A stretch of DNA of 64,000 nt from the NCBI GenBank assembly GCA_030411725.1, contig MU839837.1, forward strand, positions 868,001-932,000, read 5' to 3'. The translations under genes and the position numbers were made by a program. Positions 1 through 11,982 of this stretch are shown piece by piece; position 1 is the first letter of the stretch; every line of letters begins with the position of its first letter. Under the pieces are notes generated by a model. That model saw nothing but the letters and a program-made list of their open reading frames with translations, was not told where the DNA came from and ran no database searches. The DNA comes from Echria macrotheca (taxonomy: Eukaryota > Ascomycota > Sordariomycetes > Sordariales > Schizotheciaceae).

Positions 1-1230
1 GTCAAGGCCTTCTTCCGCACCCGCGTCGACTACCTGGCCTACGCCCGCGCGCTCCAGGAGCAGCAGTATGCCGCTGCCGCCGCCCTGCTCGACCAGACGG
101 CCCTGCACGACCTCGGCACCCGCGGCCGCGCCTCCTCGGCCTGGCACTGGGTCAAGGGCCGGCTGCGCGGGACTACACCGGGCGTCATCGCCTCGGCCGT
201 CCGGCACTATGGCTGGCGCGTCGTCCCGGACCAGGTCCTCCCGCCCCTCATCGCCAACGTCGGCGTCGGAGTGGTGCTTTACACCAGCTATCTCCAAATT
301 CTCGGGCGACTGCACGAGGAAAGCTCGCGTGCGACCAAGCGGGTGTACCCACCGCCATCACCGCTTGAGACGTTTACCGCCGGCTTCCTCGCCGGGAGTA
401 TCCAGAGTGTTATCGCGGCGCCGCTCGACGCCGTACAGGCTCGCTACGATCTCGGCACCAGTGCTGCTGGCATGACGGGCAGCGGCAACCCGGTGCACGG
501 TGAGAAGGGCGCAGCGGCGCAGGAGCGACCCAAGAGCATGTGGAGCTTCAGCGCGGCCAAGCTGCGCGAGATCGGCATGCGCGGCATCTTTGCCGGCTGG
601 GGCCTGTCGTTTCTCAAGGACAGCCTCGGGAGTGCCGTGTTCTTTAGCACTTTTGAGTATCTCAAGGCGCAGGGGTATTACCGGTTTGTGACGTGGTATT
701 ATGGCTCGCTAAACGAGGACACGATCGTGCTGCTGTCGAGACGGCGGCCCAGCGGCGGCGAGGAGAAAAGGGACGGCATGCCGACCATCATCCGGCCTCA
801 CTATGCTATTGAGCCCTCGTTCTTGTTGCTTGCGGGTATGGGCGCGTCTATAACTCAGCAGGTCGTGCTGCATCCGCTGTCTCATATCCAGGTGGAACAC
901 TGGGAGCGGCTGGAGGCGTTGGACGCGCAGGCGAGAAAGCTGCGGGGAAATCCGGAGTTGGGGAGATCCGCTTCGACCGGGAGGATGTTTTGGGCGTATT
1001 GCGACGCGTACAAGAAGACATGGGCGGAGTGTGTCGCCGAGGCCGAGGCCGCGGGGCTGGGCCATAGCATGCGGAGGTGGTTGTATCGCGGGTTCTGGTG
1101 GAATACCATCCGGCAGGTGCCCAGCACGAGCGCGGGGCTCATTATCTTTGAATTGGTCAGGAGGAAGTACGGACTTGGGGGTGATCAAGTCCGGATCAAT
1201 CGGGATGGGTATGATATTCTTTTGAATTAG
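1..1230 (+). CDS. Mitochondrial-carrier-family protein, 5' end cut by the window
   Basis: The frame is open from base 1 to a TAG at 1228-1230 (409 codons visible), so the start lies outside the window. The protein has carrier-like features: a degenerate P-x-[DE]-x-x-x-x-R element (PLDAVQARYD) after a glycine-rich helix, the G-[IM]-F-A-G-W-G pattern that follows carrier repeats, and a second half with LHPLSHIQVEHW and RGFWWNTIRQVPS. These fit solute-carrier (Mito_carr) repeats of the inner mitochondrial membrane. The repeats are divergent and separated by long hydrophilic inserts (about residues 155-180 and 255-320), so it resembles an atypical fungal carrier more than a nucleotide or dicarboxylate carrier. 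Substrate unknown. No intron is needed in the visible part. It converges on the next gene. Confidence 0.7.
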   Translation, partial: VKAFFRTRVDYLAYARALQEQQYAAAAALLDQTALHDLGTRGRASSAWHWVKGRLRGTTPGVIASAVRHYGWRVVPDQVLPPLIANVGVGVVLYTSYLQILGRLHEESSRATKRVYPPPSPLETFTAGFLAGSIQSVIAAPLDAVQARYDLGTSAAGMTGSGNPVHGEKGAAAQERPKSMWSFSAAKLREIGMRGIFAGWGLSFLKDSLGSAVFFSTFEYLKAQGYYRFVTWYYGSLNEDTIVLLSRRRPSGGEEKRDGMPTIIRPHYAIEPSFLLLAGMGASITQQVVLHPLSHIQVEHWERLEALDAQARKLRGNPELGRSASTGRMFWAYCDAYKKTWAECVAEAEAAGLGHSMRRWLYRGFWWNTIRQVPSTSAGLIIFELVRRKYGLGGDQVRINRDGYDILLN

Positions 1231-1761
1231 CGTCTTGGGCGTTGTGGCATTTCGATAGACGCATCCGGCACCGGTGTCGTGTACCTATAGACTCCACTTC
1301 ATTTCACATGTGTGTGATGCGGGAGGTGCTGCGTTTTCAGTGAACAGACGATCTTCGGTGATCAAGATGCTTCCAGCTCTCTTGGCTGTGGTTGCTCGTA
1401 GACCCTAAATGAAGTCAGGCGGAGTAACTAGTCGGACCCCTAGGCCTGCAATCATCAGTAACACATTTGTCGACGCCAAGACTTTGAAGACTGCCGAGAT
1501 TCGAATCTGAAGCCATTTGTGCGATATCGCTTAGGTACCTTAGTTTGTGACACAGCATGTATCCTGCAGCCGAGACAGGAAGTTGTAAGGACATTCTCAC
1601 AACCCAAGCTGAACAGTCGTGGAATAAGAACCGTGAGTCATAAATTGGCAGCATTCTAGTTTCTCCAAAATTGAATGTGCAAATAGCTGCACATATCAGC
1701 AGACAACTTGCTGGACCCGTATGTACCTAGTCATGATCCTCCCAAAAGTGTCTCCGGGGTG
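1231..1761. other. Convergent intergenic region
   Basis: 3' flanks of two convergent genes. I see no ORF with coding character, RNA gene or repeat. It contains one copy of the palindromic octamer AGGTACCT (1533-1540) that recurs between genes of this window. Confidence 0.6.
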
Positions 1762-3932
1762 TCAGTTGTTCTCTGCCGCCTCCCTCGCCGCCAAAATAGC
1801 ATCTTGCTTCTTCTTCCGAATAGCATCCCGCCTCTCCTTCTCCTCTCTGAGAAACCGCTCTCGTTTCTCCCTGAAAGGCCCAGCAACCTCCTCAACCTCA
1901 TCCCGCTCGCACTCTCTTACTAGCTGTCGAATCCCGCCGGGAATGCACGAATCTCGCTCCGCGGCCGCAAGACTGCGTCCCGTCGTCCGGGTGCTGAACT
2001 CGCCCGGCCCGCAGGCGACAAGTCCGCCGTGGGAGCCCTCGTCCCGGCCGACGAAGGCGTACCGCAACGCTGTACACTGACGAGTGAACCATTGTGAACC
2101 CTGCCCGTCCTCGACGACGATGAGCAGCGTCCAATTATTACCGTTTTCTCCGAGAGGCGGCATAGGCGCTTCAATGTCGCGGCGGTTCCTGTAGAAGCCG
2201 TTCGATTCACCCGCTGCTGCGGGAATGGGGGTTACGCGCCAGCCGTTCTGCAATTGGTCACATACCGGTTAGGAGGATGCGCCCAAGGCATTATTAGTGA
2301 TGGAGGGATGTATGTGCTTACCTCGGTATCGAGAGCCAATGCGCACGCGCACCCGAGGGCGGCATGTCCCTCGCGGCAGCTGCGGCGGTCGTTCGTCGCG
2401 CCGTTGGTGGCGAAGTACCACAGCAGACGCGGCAGCCAGTCGGATAGGCGATGCGGGTCGAGGAATGCATCGTGCAGTGGAATGTCGGCGTGGAAGAATT
2501 CAGAATCATGCGGGAAGAGCAAATCCTCTTTCAAGAGGAGTTGATTCCATGCTAAGCCGCCGCCTGGGAGGCGCGCGGCTTGGGGATTCTGTCCGGGAGA
2601 ATCGTCTTGCATGATGGCGGAAAGGAAGACAACCCGGTCCACGGTTCCGTTGGGCGCGTGATAGTTGGGAAGCGAGCGAAGGCCCTGATGGGAAACCCGG
2701 CTGTCATCACCGTCACCGCTCGCTGACAGGCCATTGCCAGCAGTGAAAACCGCTGAATAGAGTTCGAAGTGATGCAACTCGACGGAATGGGCGTCTTTGT
2801 CGGCCAGCAGGCGATGCAGAGACGCCAAGGGCAATTTCTCTGGGGACGTGTGGAACAGCGATAACATAGTGATCTTGGGCAATAGCTCCAGCAAACTGGA
2901 CACTAGACCGAGGCCGATGTTGAGATTGCCAGAGACATCTACGTGGGTGATGTCCCGCCGTGACGCGTCGTCGTCAGCCAGGGTGTTCAAGAGCAGAATG
3001 ACGGTCGCCTCAGGGAGCTGAGGAAACAGTGACAAGTCAAGCGTCTCCCGGTCTCGTCGAGTTTTCTGTAACAAGTCCGCAATCGAGATGCTATTGCTCC
3101 ATTTTGTATTCTTTATCAGGGTAGCAGGGCCCTGCGGATGCGTGGTGTCTTGGGCCCGCCCCTTTACCTCGGTCCCCTGAGGCAAGTTAGCCGGCTCTGA
3201 CCACGGGATTTGTGGCCACAGATCGCGGAGGTTCCCTGGAGGTATCAAGCTCCAGTGCCCCAGATCCTCGTACGGCTCGAATTTCTTCTTCTCCAGTCCG
3301 GGCCAAGTGAGATAGGTTTCGGCAGGAAATGGCCTACAGCGAAAGGGCGCACGCTTCCTTTCTTCCTCTTCCTCTTCATTCTCCTCTTCTGCAAAACGCT
3401 CCTTCTGCTCTTCGGTCGCCCAACTGTATCGGTCATATCCTTCTTGTTCTTTCTCCGCTTGTATCTTCATCATGATAGGATCGTATCGCCGTGAGGGGTA
3501 GAACATGAAGCAGTATTGTGGTTGTTGCAAGTCGGTAATGTCGACGACGGTGCATCCGGTCTGGTTGTGCATGAGGAAGTTCATCGGGGTCTCGCTGTGG
3601 TGGTAACGAGTGACGGGATAGACGTATGGGTACGGCTCGAGACGGGGGTCAAAGGCGGCACCGAGGACGAGGCAAGTCTGAACGAATGGAAAGGGCGATA
3701 GCTTGTCGTCGTCGTTGTCAGCAGAGCCCCACCAGCTGGGCTCTCTCGTCGCTGCGTGGTCCAGATCATGGCGGAGGAGGGTCCGATTCCTGTCGGAACT
3801 GAAGATGGTGAGGAGGCGCCAGCAGGCGTGGATGGCATCGGTATCGCCGCAATTTTTCGAACTGCAGACGGCGAGCGTGCGATAGCGCTGGTTGATCCGG
3901 GCAACCACCCAGAATTGGTGTCGATAGCCCAT
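1762..3932 (-). CDS. Orphan 698-aa protein with weak leucine-rich-repeat character
   Basis: Two exons, 3932-2322 and 2247-1762, with a 74-bp intron (GTAAGC donor, TTGCAG acceptor) that keeps phase 0. I do not recognise the family. Residues about 175-200 are a Glu/Arg-rich charged stretch. Residues about 300-420 have spaced leucines and repeats such as ITHVDVSGNLNIGLG and LLELLPKITMLSLFH, which suggest an LRR-like fold, but no regular repeat register could be fixed. The C-terminus (last 45 residues) is a Lys/Arg/Glu-rich helix, probably coiled coil. There is no signal peptide or membrane segment, so it is probably cytosolic or nuclear. Fungal F-box/LRR-like proteins look similar but no F-box is visible. 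The start is the most upstream in-frame ATG; an upstream exon cannot be excluded. Confidence 0.65.
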
Positions 3933-4589
3933 AGCTGTGTTGTTTCGATGAGCCTGTGCAGGCGAATCCTTTCGGTAGAAAGCTTTCCGGGTGATCCCAA
4001 GAATCTAGGTTTCGCGGGGGTTGAAGTAGTCTTAAGGCGTCATCTGGAATGTTAGGTACTTGCTTTCACGCACTTCACTTTTTCAGGCGCTCGCAAGTGA
4101 CGCTGGGGCTGACGCAGCTCGACGCTCTGGCAAACGCAACCTTACGGACTTAGAACCCTAGGAACTAGCATGCAGCCATTCAACTGCTATTTTGGCCACA
4201 TTTATCCCTGACTAAGGTACCTAGCCGACATGGACAGACCTGCTAATTCCTGTACTCCATACATGGGCTTGACGTGGAATGTGGCGGATAGCGCCGCTTG
4301 TGTTCGAAGGTTTGCTTGAAATTTATCATGAGATCTCTTTATCATATAGAGGAATGCGTACGGATCGAAAGGGGGGTACACCTCTATCAGATGCCCTTTT
4401 CAGGGTTGAGGGATGCGGAGTGTGCGGCCTCTACTGTCTTATGGATCAGATACCTTCATGCAATGCTAGACCCACAATCATCACGAATTCACAAGTGCAT
4501 ACACGAGTTAGATAACCAAGACCATACCTGCCACAGGCAGGAGTATCATTCTATTTAGATGGTGTAAAATCATCGCCTTCAGAGTTAAA
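3933..4589. other. Intergenic region
   Basis: Promoter side of the orphan gene and 3' flank of the permease. It holds one AGGTACCT palindrome (4215-4222). Nothing else stands out. Confidence 0.55.
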
Positions 4590-6230
4590 TCACCGCCCGA
4601 TGAGCTTCAACTCAACCCACCGCAGCGGCGGATATGAGATGATAGTGAACCCGCAGCCAACCCACAGTCCAATATCGGCCGGCCCGGACAGCAAAGCCAG
4701 TGGTCCAGTATACCACACCTGGTACATACCAAGCACCGCACCCACCCAACCCAGAAGAAAACTGACCAGCGCAGCAATACCAATTGGCAGGTACTTTTGG
4801 TCCTCCCACTTCGTCCAGTCAAACCCAATACCTCCGGAACCGACCCGACGGAAAACAAGATGCTCAAGCAGCACGATAAACACCATGAACTGCATCCAGT
4901 ACCCCATCAGCGCGACAAAATTCTGGATGATGACCATGAGGTGCTCGCGACCCGCCAGCGCCAGAACCAGCTGGATGGCAATCAAGACGCACGACCACAC
5001 ATAACGGGGCACCATCTTGCCATACCGACCAAGCACCTGGCAGCCGAGGGCGGCCGAGTAGGTGCCGGGGATGCTGTTGGAAATGACACCGAGCGCGATG
5101 ATTACGGCGCAGAAGAGACCGAATCCACCCAGAGGTCCGTAGCCCGAGACGATCAGTGCGCCGGTCGAGATGCCGTTGGCATCGGACCAGGCAGGGTGGT
5201 TGGCCATGCCGGTTGCAAGACCAATACCGAGCAGGTACACCAGCGTAAAAGCGGTCCAGAGGCCGGTGAGGGTGAGAAGGAAAATCTTGCTACGCGAGGT
5301 CTTCTCGGGATAGTAAACGTAAAAGTCCGAGGCGGCGGCACCCCAGCTGTTGGGGACGTACAGACACAGCGAGAAGAACGACAGACGGTTGGCGGCGAGG
5401 AGGGGAGCATCGCCGGTTGACTCGGTCGTGGCGTCAAAGTACGGCCCGGCGCAGCCGATGAGCACGAACAGGACCATCAGCTGCGGAATCCAGGCGTAGC
5501 GCTCGTATATGTGGAAGAACTTCATGCCGAAGACGGTCACGAACCAGCAGACGATCTGTACCACCACGATACCAACCGCAATCGACATGTACCCGCCGTT
5601 GACGGCCGAGAGAATCTGGCCCGATATAATGGCGTCGATCGTGCAATACCCGATCTGCAGTGTTATGTTAGCCACATCAGGGGAAAACAGGCGGGAGGCG
5701 TACCATCAGCACAATATTGAGAAAGGCCGGGATCTTGGCTGGCCAATAACCCATGAAATATCGGAGGACAACCTGAATTGGATGAGCGATTGTTTCATCC
5801 GACAGTTTGTTGGACTAACCATGGTCCGGTTACCGCTCTGCGGCCCCCATATGCTCATGTACGCAGTCGAGATGCTGCCGAGGAGCCCGCCGAAGACGGC
5901 GCACATGGCGCTGTCGAGGAACCCGAGACCAAAAAACAGCGGCCCGAAAAGACCAACGGCCAGATTGTTGACCGAGATGTTGGCCGAGAACCACAGCAGA
6001 GCTACCGAAATATCGTCCCACAGTGATGGCGGCTGGCGTTCCTCTGGTAGCACGCGCGTAATGCCTCGAGCCTCAAACCCAGAGAGCCCCTCGATGCGGG
6101 CGTTGAGCGCCTTGAGCCCGGAAAGCGGCTTCTCGCCCGCGGCGGCGGCATCGGGGGCGTCGCTCAGCGACGTAGTGGTCGTGGCTTCGGCCATCTTCTC
6201 GACATCGCGCGGGACCTCGTCGGACGCCAT
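4590..6230 (-). CDS. Purine-cytosine permease, NCS1 family (Fcy2-like)
   Basis: Three exons: 6230-5820, 5772-5704 and 5654-4590. The introns are 47 bp (5773-5819) and 49 bp (5655-5703). The middle 23-codon exon restores the expected helix sequence between GNRTM and IGYCTID. The product is 514 aa, usual for fungal purine-cytosine permeases, with about 12 hydrophobic helices. Family landmarks include the N-terminal RGITRVLPEER and WFSANIS, then AYMSIWGPQSGNRTM, LVFRRVG and the C-terminal VGCGFTIISYPPLRW. It should import purines or cytosine by proton symport at the plasma membrane. The ATG at 6230 is preferred because a pyrimidine-rich tract ending CTCTGCAG lies 26 bp upstream and looks like the acceptor of a 5'UTR intron. 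An in-frame ATG at 6311 is the alternative. Confidence 0.9.
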
Positions 6231-7365
6231 GACTAGCAACGGGTCGTCGACGACGGCTGCAGAGAAAAGGGGAAGATGAGGTTGTTGGAGGGAAACGCGA
6301 ACCTGAGACACGCTCGCGGAGGGTAGAGCGAAAGTCGGCGCAAAAGTCGGCCCTTATGGGGGAGAAAAAGAAGAGAAAAGCGGGGAGCAATACAACATGG
6401 CGGCATCCCATCCATGTCGGCAGTGCCAGCCGTGGGTGACATTCCAACCTCCTCCTCTAGTCCTACGGTCTCCCAAATGCGGCTCGATGCCTGCTGCAGC
6501 TGCACAGACAAACCGAGGTGGGAGGACCGCGAAGGGAAGCGGTCTAGTGGTGGCATATCATGATGCCTGCACGAAGGGACACACTAGTGGCGACTGTGGC
6601 CGGGGACCTCACGATATCAGGGTGCCAAGACGGCGGGTTCAATGTTGCATCGCAACTTTTATCGTCCGACTCGCCCACGGAAGAGTTCGCCATCCAGCAG
6701 AGGTGAAGTGGCAGAGGGTCACCACGGGGAAGGTGCGACATGGCCCCCGGTCCCGGCCCTCCACTTGCTGGACTTGTCGGTGGGCGGGACGTTAAACCTT
6801 AACTGGTTTCCGCATCCCGCAGCGCATCGTCCCGCGTTTTAGTTACCTCCACCGAGTACGTAGAATTGGCCCCCTTCATTGGATGAGGTCTTATCCGACG
6901 CTTTTTGCTTCTTTTCGCGATTTCGTTACGAGATTTTTTCCCGGGGTGCGTTGCCAAGCTCACCAAGCTCCTTGCCAATTTGCCCAGAAAAGCTTCGCGA
7001 AGCTTGCACCAACAACCCTTTTCTTTTCTTTTTGTCTCCGCTTCTTTTCAGGGCCACGGTCCAGACCGTTCCGCAGAATCTCGATGGGAACATGCGAGAA
7101 ACGTGTGTTTCTGATTGGTCATCTTTATAAGCTTGTTCAGAACCCCTCTCTTGATGCGTTGTTGCCCACACCCCCTCCTGCCTCCGTCAACTAATCATAC
7201 AAACGACCCCCATGCGAGTTCACCGCGCCTTCCCAAAACCAGTCAAACAATCCTCTCGATGACCCACATGCAGTGTTGACCCGGACCCTGTCATGGCTGA
7301 CACGAAAATTCCTAAAAAAATACATCCTCGCAAAAGGAACTCTAAAGTTGCCGCACAAAAGTCTT
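6231..7365. other. Upstream region of the permease
   Basis: Long 5' flank of the NCS1 gene, with a likely 5'UTR intron acceptor just before the start codon, plus the 3' flank of the membrane-protein gene. No convincing ORF or repeat. Confidence 0.5.
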
Positions 7366-8763
7366 CTACCGGGCATGATTGGTCGTTGAGATGTGGACCG
7401 TCTTGAGAATAGCTGTCCCACCCCCTTTGGCCGTCTCCTTGGACACATCGCCATCGCCCAACCAGAAGGTTCCCCGGTCGCCGTCGTCCAACGACCGGCC
7501 TGGCGACCCGTGCACCTCGGTGTGCAGGTCGGCCCCGGCGCCGCCCCATGGCCGGGTGAGCTCGATGGTGCTGGTCTGGTCGTCGGCCATGTTTGACGGC
7601 CCGCTGTAGGGTGACCCGCTGGTCGAACCACTCTCGTCCTCGACGTCGAGGTCCGTCTTGTTGCGCCGCGCCGAGCGGGACTGGTGTGTACGTGTGCGAG
7701 GACCAAGGTGGTTCTGGTGCGACTGCGAGTTGGACGCGCTGTTGCGCGACCACGGGCCGGTCTGGAAGATGAGTTGGATCAGCGGCCAGCACAATGGGAT
7801 GTTTCCGACGTAGATGGCCGTGGCAACCTCGGCGACGTAGAAGTAAACGTAACCCAGATCGTTGGGGTTGTTGAAGTTAAAGTACCGATTGAGAATGGCG
7901 ACGAGGATCTGCACAAAAGGACGGGACTTTTGGTTAGTGAGACAGATCGCCATACGAGGGCGCCACGCGGGGCGGGGGATCATCATGACTTGCATTAAGA
8001 GCGCCCAGGCCTAGAACACAGCAAAGGCCGATCTTGCGCTTGAGGGGTAGCTGGGTCTTGAAGACGATGGGGAAGGGAATAGCCAAAAGCATTAGATCCG
8101 ACGAGATGTTCCATGCCGTCGCGAATATCATGTGGTGATAGTAGGTTGCGCACTCGGCTACATCCGAGACAGAGGTTAGCTGCAGGCTCACTCGCACAAG
8201 CGGGAATAAGCACGCACATTGGTTGTACGGCACGGCCCAGTACTCGTACACGGGAGTGCACCAGTATCCGAGGTATAGAGCCATGACGAGGATGAAAGCG
8301 ATAACGCAGTAGCCGGCGATGAACAGGACCGCCAGCTGCTGCTTGCGGAGCGAGGCACTGAGGCGGTAGTACAGGATCAACAGACACGCCTTGACCGTCC
8401 AGATGCAGGTGAGCGTGAAGATCTCGAGCACGAGGGTCATGATGCTGCCGTAAACCGCGTTCTTCTTCTCCTCGGGCGAGAGCGCAGCTGCTACCTCGGG
8501 GTCCATGAAGTTGCTGCCGTTCTCGGCCACCTCGTTCACCGAGACCATAACACCGGTGAAGTTGGCCGCCGCAAACACCATCAGCCAGTCGTCGATGCCG
8601 AGCTTCCATGATCCCAGACGGAGGCGTCTCGAAATTCTTGCCGCGGATGGTTAGAGACACCCGGAACGAGGTTAGACGCAACTCACAGACGACATACGAT
8701 CAGCAACATGCCGACCGCGTACATGGTCCAGGACTCGATGCGGAGCGAGTGCACGAAATCCAT
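7366..8763 (-). CDS. Rhodopsin-domain (Pth11-like) integral membrane protein
   Basis: Four exons: 8763-8687, 8636-8218, 8157-7994 and 7908-7366, giving 400 aa. Introns 1 (50 bp) and 2 (60 bp) are GT-AG. Intron 3 (7909-7993, 85 bp) only keeps the frame with a GC donor (GCAAGT), with a CTAAC branch point and GTGCAG acceptor. The protein has seven hydrophobic helices and the family's landmarks: VCRLISRR followed by GSWKLGIDDW after helix 1, ECATYYHH before helix 5, and LPLKRKIGLC before helix 6. The tail of about 140 residues is polar. Such proteins sit in the plasma membrane, and some relatives act as surface sensors upstream of G proteins. No CFEM domain is present. The ligand cannot be inferred. 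Its start faces the GMC oxidoreductase gene across 1.28 kb. Confidence 0.85.
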
Positions 8764-10042
8764 CTTGTCGGCGCACCAGAAACGAGCGAAATGACGGGAG
8801 GAAGGACGGGAGAAGGGTTCGCCGATTAGCGACCAAGAAACATCAACGACGATCAGTATGTGGTTTTGTGCGGGTTCCCCAGACTTTAGATAACCAGCCC
8901 GGCCGTGTATCAGTTATCGCGATGTGAATTTCAGCTTGATTGGCATTAACTGCCTCTCCTTTTCCCCCTTCCCATCGTCCATACCATCGAGCAATCCCAC
9001 TCAATAGTGCGGCGAGTAAGGATCCTGGCGGGCGTCATGTGCAAAAACAACAAGATGAGACAAAGAACCCTCGTACCCCGTTTTCCCGTTCAGGGGCCAC
9101 TCGTTCGCATGGCATGTTTGCATGCGGCCTTTGCACCCAGCGTGGGAACGAGTTCCGTCTCGTGGGGGTACTAGGACCGCCCCGTGGCCCCAGTTTGCTG
9201 GAGTCGCAGCGGCATGTGGACTCGGTGGTCTTCTCGGGGAACACAGGCACCCGGGCTAATTATGCAATAACTCAGGTTAGTGCAGTGCTGAGATGACAGT
9301 GGTAAGGTGCCATTGGTTTCTCGGATGCCGGGCGGCATGGATCCGGGGGCAACGCCACGCTACGAAGCTTTTGCTTTTTGTCTTCATCACGTCAGAACTT
9401 TCAGGCGTGGGGCAAATCCATGGGCTTGGCGCACGCCGAGGCAAGGCTCGCCGAGGAGCCTGGATGACTTCGGTCTGAGGTCATCGTTCGGAGAATGTTG
9501 ATACACTTGTGCCCCAAGGTACGGATACACGTGTAGCAATATCGATTTTCTCGGCTTCACAGACATTCCGCGAGACCAGTTATTCGGTCCTGAACAAACG
9601 GCCCGCCCGGTATCGGCCATCAGATCGTCTCGGCTCAGGCCGCGCCCGAAACAGCAGGAACCCTTCACTAACGCCCGACCCACCCCGCTGGGAGTGGGAG
9701 GAAAGAGCCACTGACAGCGTGTCTGCCTGACGTGGTCGGCTGCGGCGCGATGAGTGGACGACGCATGAGCTGATTAAGTGGTGGCAAGGATGGCACGCCT
9801 GCGCTAAACTCCCCCAAGTTCTTTTACCCGGCGGGGGCAAAATAAGAATGCAAAAGCAAATTCGCCTGTCGAGCACAACACACAACTTAACGACGCCCGC
9901 ATCGGCCAATAACCGATACCTGATGCGGAGAATGGGTCAATCAGGACTAAAGTTGTTCGGCGAACAAAACGCTTCACTCTCTCCTGCCTGGAAGCCTGGT
10001 CCTGGTTGAAAATCAAGAAGGGGCGGAGGAAAGAAAAGGAAA
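8764..10042. other. Divergent promoter region
   Basis: Shared upstream region of the rhodopsin-domain gene and the GMC oxidoreductase gene. Short ORFs occur but none has splice or codon support. Confidence 0.5.
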
Positions 10043-11982
10043 ATGGCACAGCAAATCCCATCCATAACGGCTACCGAATTCGCCAGCCGCCGGTTCGATT
10101 TCGTGGTGGTGGGTGGCGGTACCGCCGGACTGGTGGTGGCGGCGCGTCTGTCCGAGCACTCGGGACTCAGCGTGGGTGTGATTGAGGCTGGCCCGGCTGT
10201 GATCGACCACGAGCACATCAGCGTGCCCGGGCACTACGGGCGGACCATTGGCGGCCCGCTCGACTGGAAGTTTGAGACAACGCCGCAGCCGGGCTTGGGC
10301 GGGCGCTCCCTTGCCTGGCCCCGGGGAAAGGTTTTGGGAGGGACGAGCGCCCTCAATTTCATGGCGTGGAACCGTGCCAGCCGGGAAGACTACGACGCAT
10401 GGAGTCAGCTAGGAAATACGGGTTGGGGCTGGGATGACTTGCTGTGAGTTTTCTCTCTCACCTCGTGGTCGGATGCTAACACTGGTTCCTGGGTAGGCCA
10501 TTCTTCAAGAAGTCTGAGACGTTCCGCCCACCAGACCAGCAGAACAGGGAGCAGAACAAGCTGTTTTACGACGCGGAAGCGGTTGGTACCTCTGGTCCGA
10601 TCCAAATCAGTTATGCCACAGAGTACTCGGCATCCCACCAGCTGTGGCACGACACACTACATGCACTCGACGCCGAGACCAACGAGAAACATGTTGGCGG
10701 CTCCAACGTTGGCGTCTGGACAAACATCCTCTCGGTAGACCCTTCTTCCGTTACGAGGTCCTATGCAGCATCATCCTATCTCCCCAACACGTCCCGGTCA
10801 AACTTGTCGGTTCTGACGGATGCTCTCGTCACGAGAGTCACTCTCAGTAAAAGTGATAGCACGGGAGAATGGGAGGCCACAGGTGTCAGTTTTCGCCATG
10901 GGGATGAAGACTTTACCGTGTTCGCGGCTCGAGAAGTCATTATCTGCGCCGGCAGTGTTCAGTCCCCTCAAATCCTCGAGCTGTCTGGCATCGGAAACCA
11001 AGAGATTCTCGCCCAGGCCGGTGTCGAGGTCAAGATCAATAACCCCAATGTCGGGGAGAACCTGCAGGATCACATCAGTGAGTCAAGCCCTTTCGTCTTC
11101 TTGATAGCTGCTAATCAGCAACTAGTGGCCGCCATGATCTTCGAGGTTGATCCTTCTCTTCCCAACCCCGACGATCTTAAGGCCGATGATGCCGCAGCCG
11201 CCGCAGCAAAAGAACAGTACGAGCAGACCAAAACCGGCCCGTTAACGATCCTGGCCAACTCCATGTCATACCTGCCCTTCTCCCACTTCATGTCGACCGA
11301 TACTGTGCAGTCGCTTGCCGACAAAGCAGCAAGCCTGCAAGAATTCACCGCGCAGGACCGAGCCATCCGCCACGCCCGGTTCGACCCACAGGCCAAGCTG
11401 GGCCAGATCGAGTACATCTTCGACCTTGGCAACTGGAGCCCTTTCTTCCGGCCCGACCCGTCGGACGGCAAGAAGTATGCCACGTGTTTGCAGATCTTGC
11501 AGTACCCTTTTTCCAAGGGCAACATCCACATCCGACCTGGGCCTGATGGCGTGCCTGCGAGTGCCGCCGACAAACCCCAGATCGACCCGAAGTACTACGA
11601 GGGCCCTGGTGGACAGATCGACTTGGAGACAATGGAGTACTGTGCCAAGTTCGCCGACAAGATAGTCAAGACGAAGCCGCTGGCCAATATCGTCAAGGCG
11701 CGTGCCTTTCCCCCTGCGTCGGATGGCGATGATTTCAAGGACTGGATCGTTAGCACAACCATCACGGATTGGCATCCGGTCGGGACTTGTGCGATGGGTG
11801 GTCGGTTGGGTATCCAGAGCGGTGTGGTGGACGAGCGGCTCCGCGTCTATGGCGTTCGGAATCTGCGGGTCATCGACGCAAGCATCATGCCGCTGCAGAT
11901 CAGCGCGCACCTCCAGGCAACCGTTTACGCTATTGCGGAGAAGGGCGCGCATATGGTTCTGGAAGACACGGCGGTGAACTAG
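10043..11982 (+). CDS. GMC-family FAD-dependent oxidoreductase
   Basis: Three exons: 10043-10443, 10497-11077 and 11126-11982 (introns of 53 and 48 bp, both GTGAGT...TAG), giving 612 aa, normal for the family. The N-terminal dinucleotide-binding motif is VVGGGTAGLVVAARL (about residues 23-37). The two GMC signatures are seen as RGKVLGGTSALNFM and GSVQSPQILELSGIG. The C-terminus has the catalytic histidine in WHPVGTCAMG and a second active-site histidine in SAHLQATVYAIAEKGA. There is no signal peptide, so the enzyme is probably cytosolic, unlike secreted glucose or aryl-alcohol oxidases. It should oxidise an alcohol using FAD; the substrate is not predictable. The neighbouring L-amino-acid oxidase and acyltransferase could hint at a metabolite locus, but no polyketide or peptide synthase is present. 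Confidence 0.92.
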
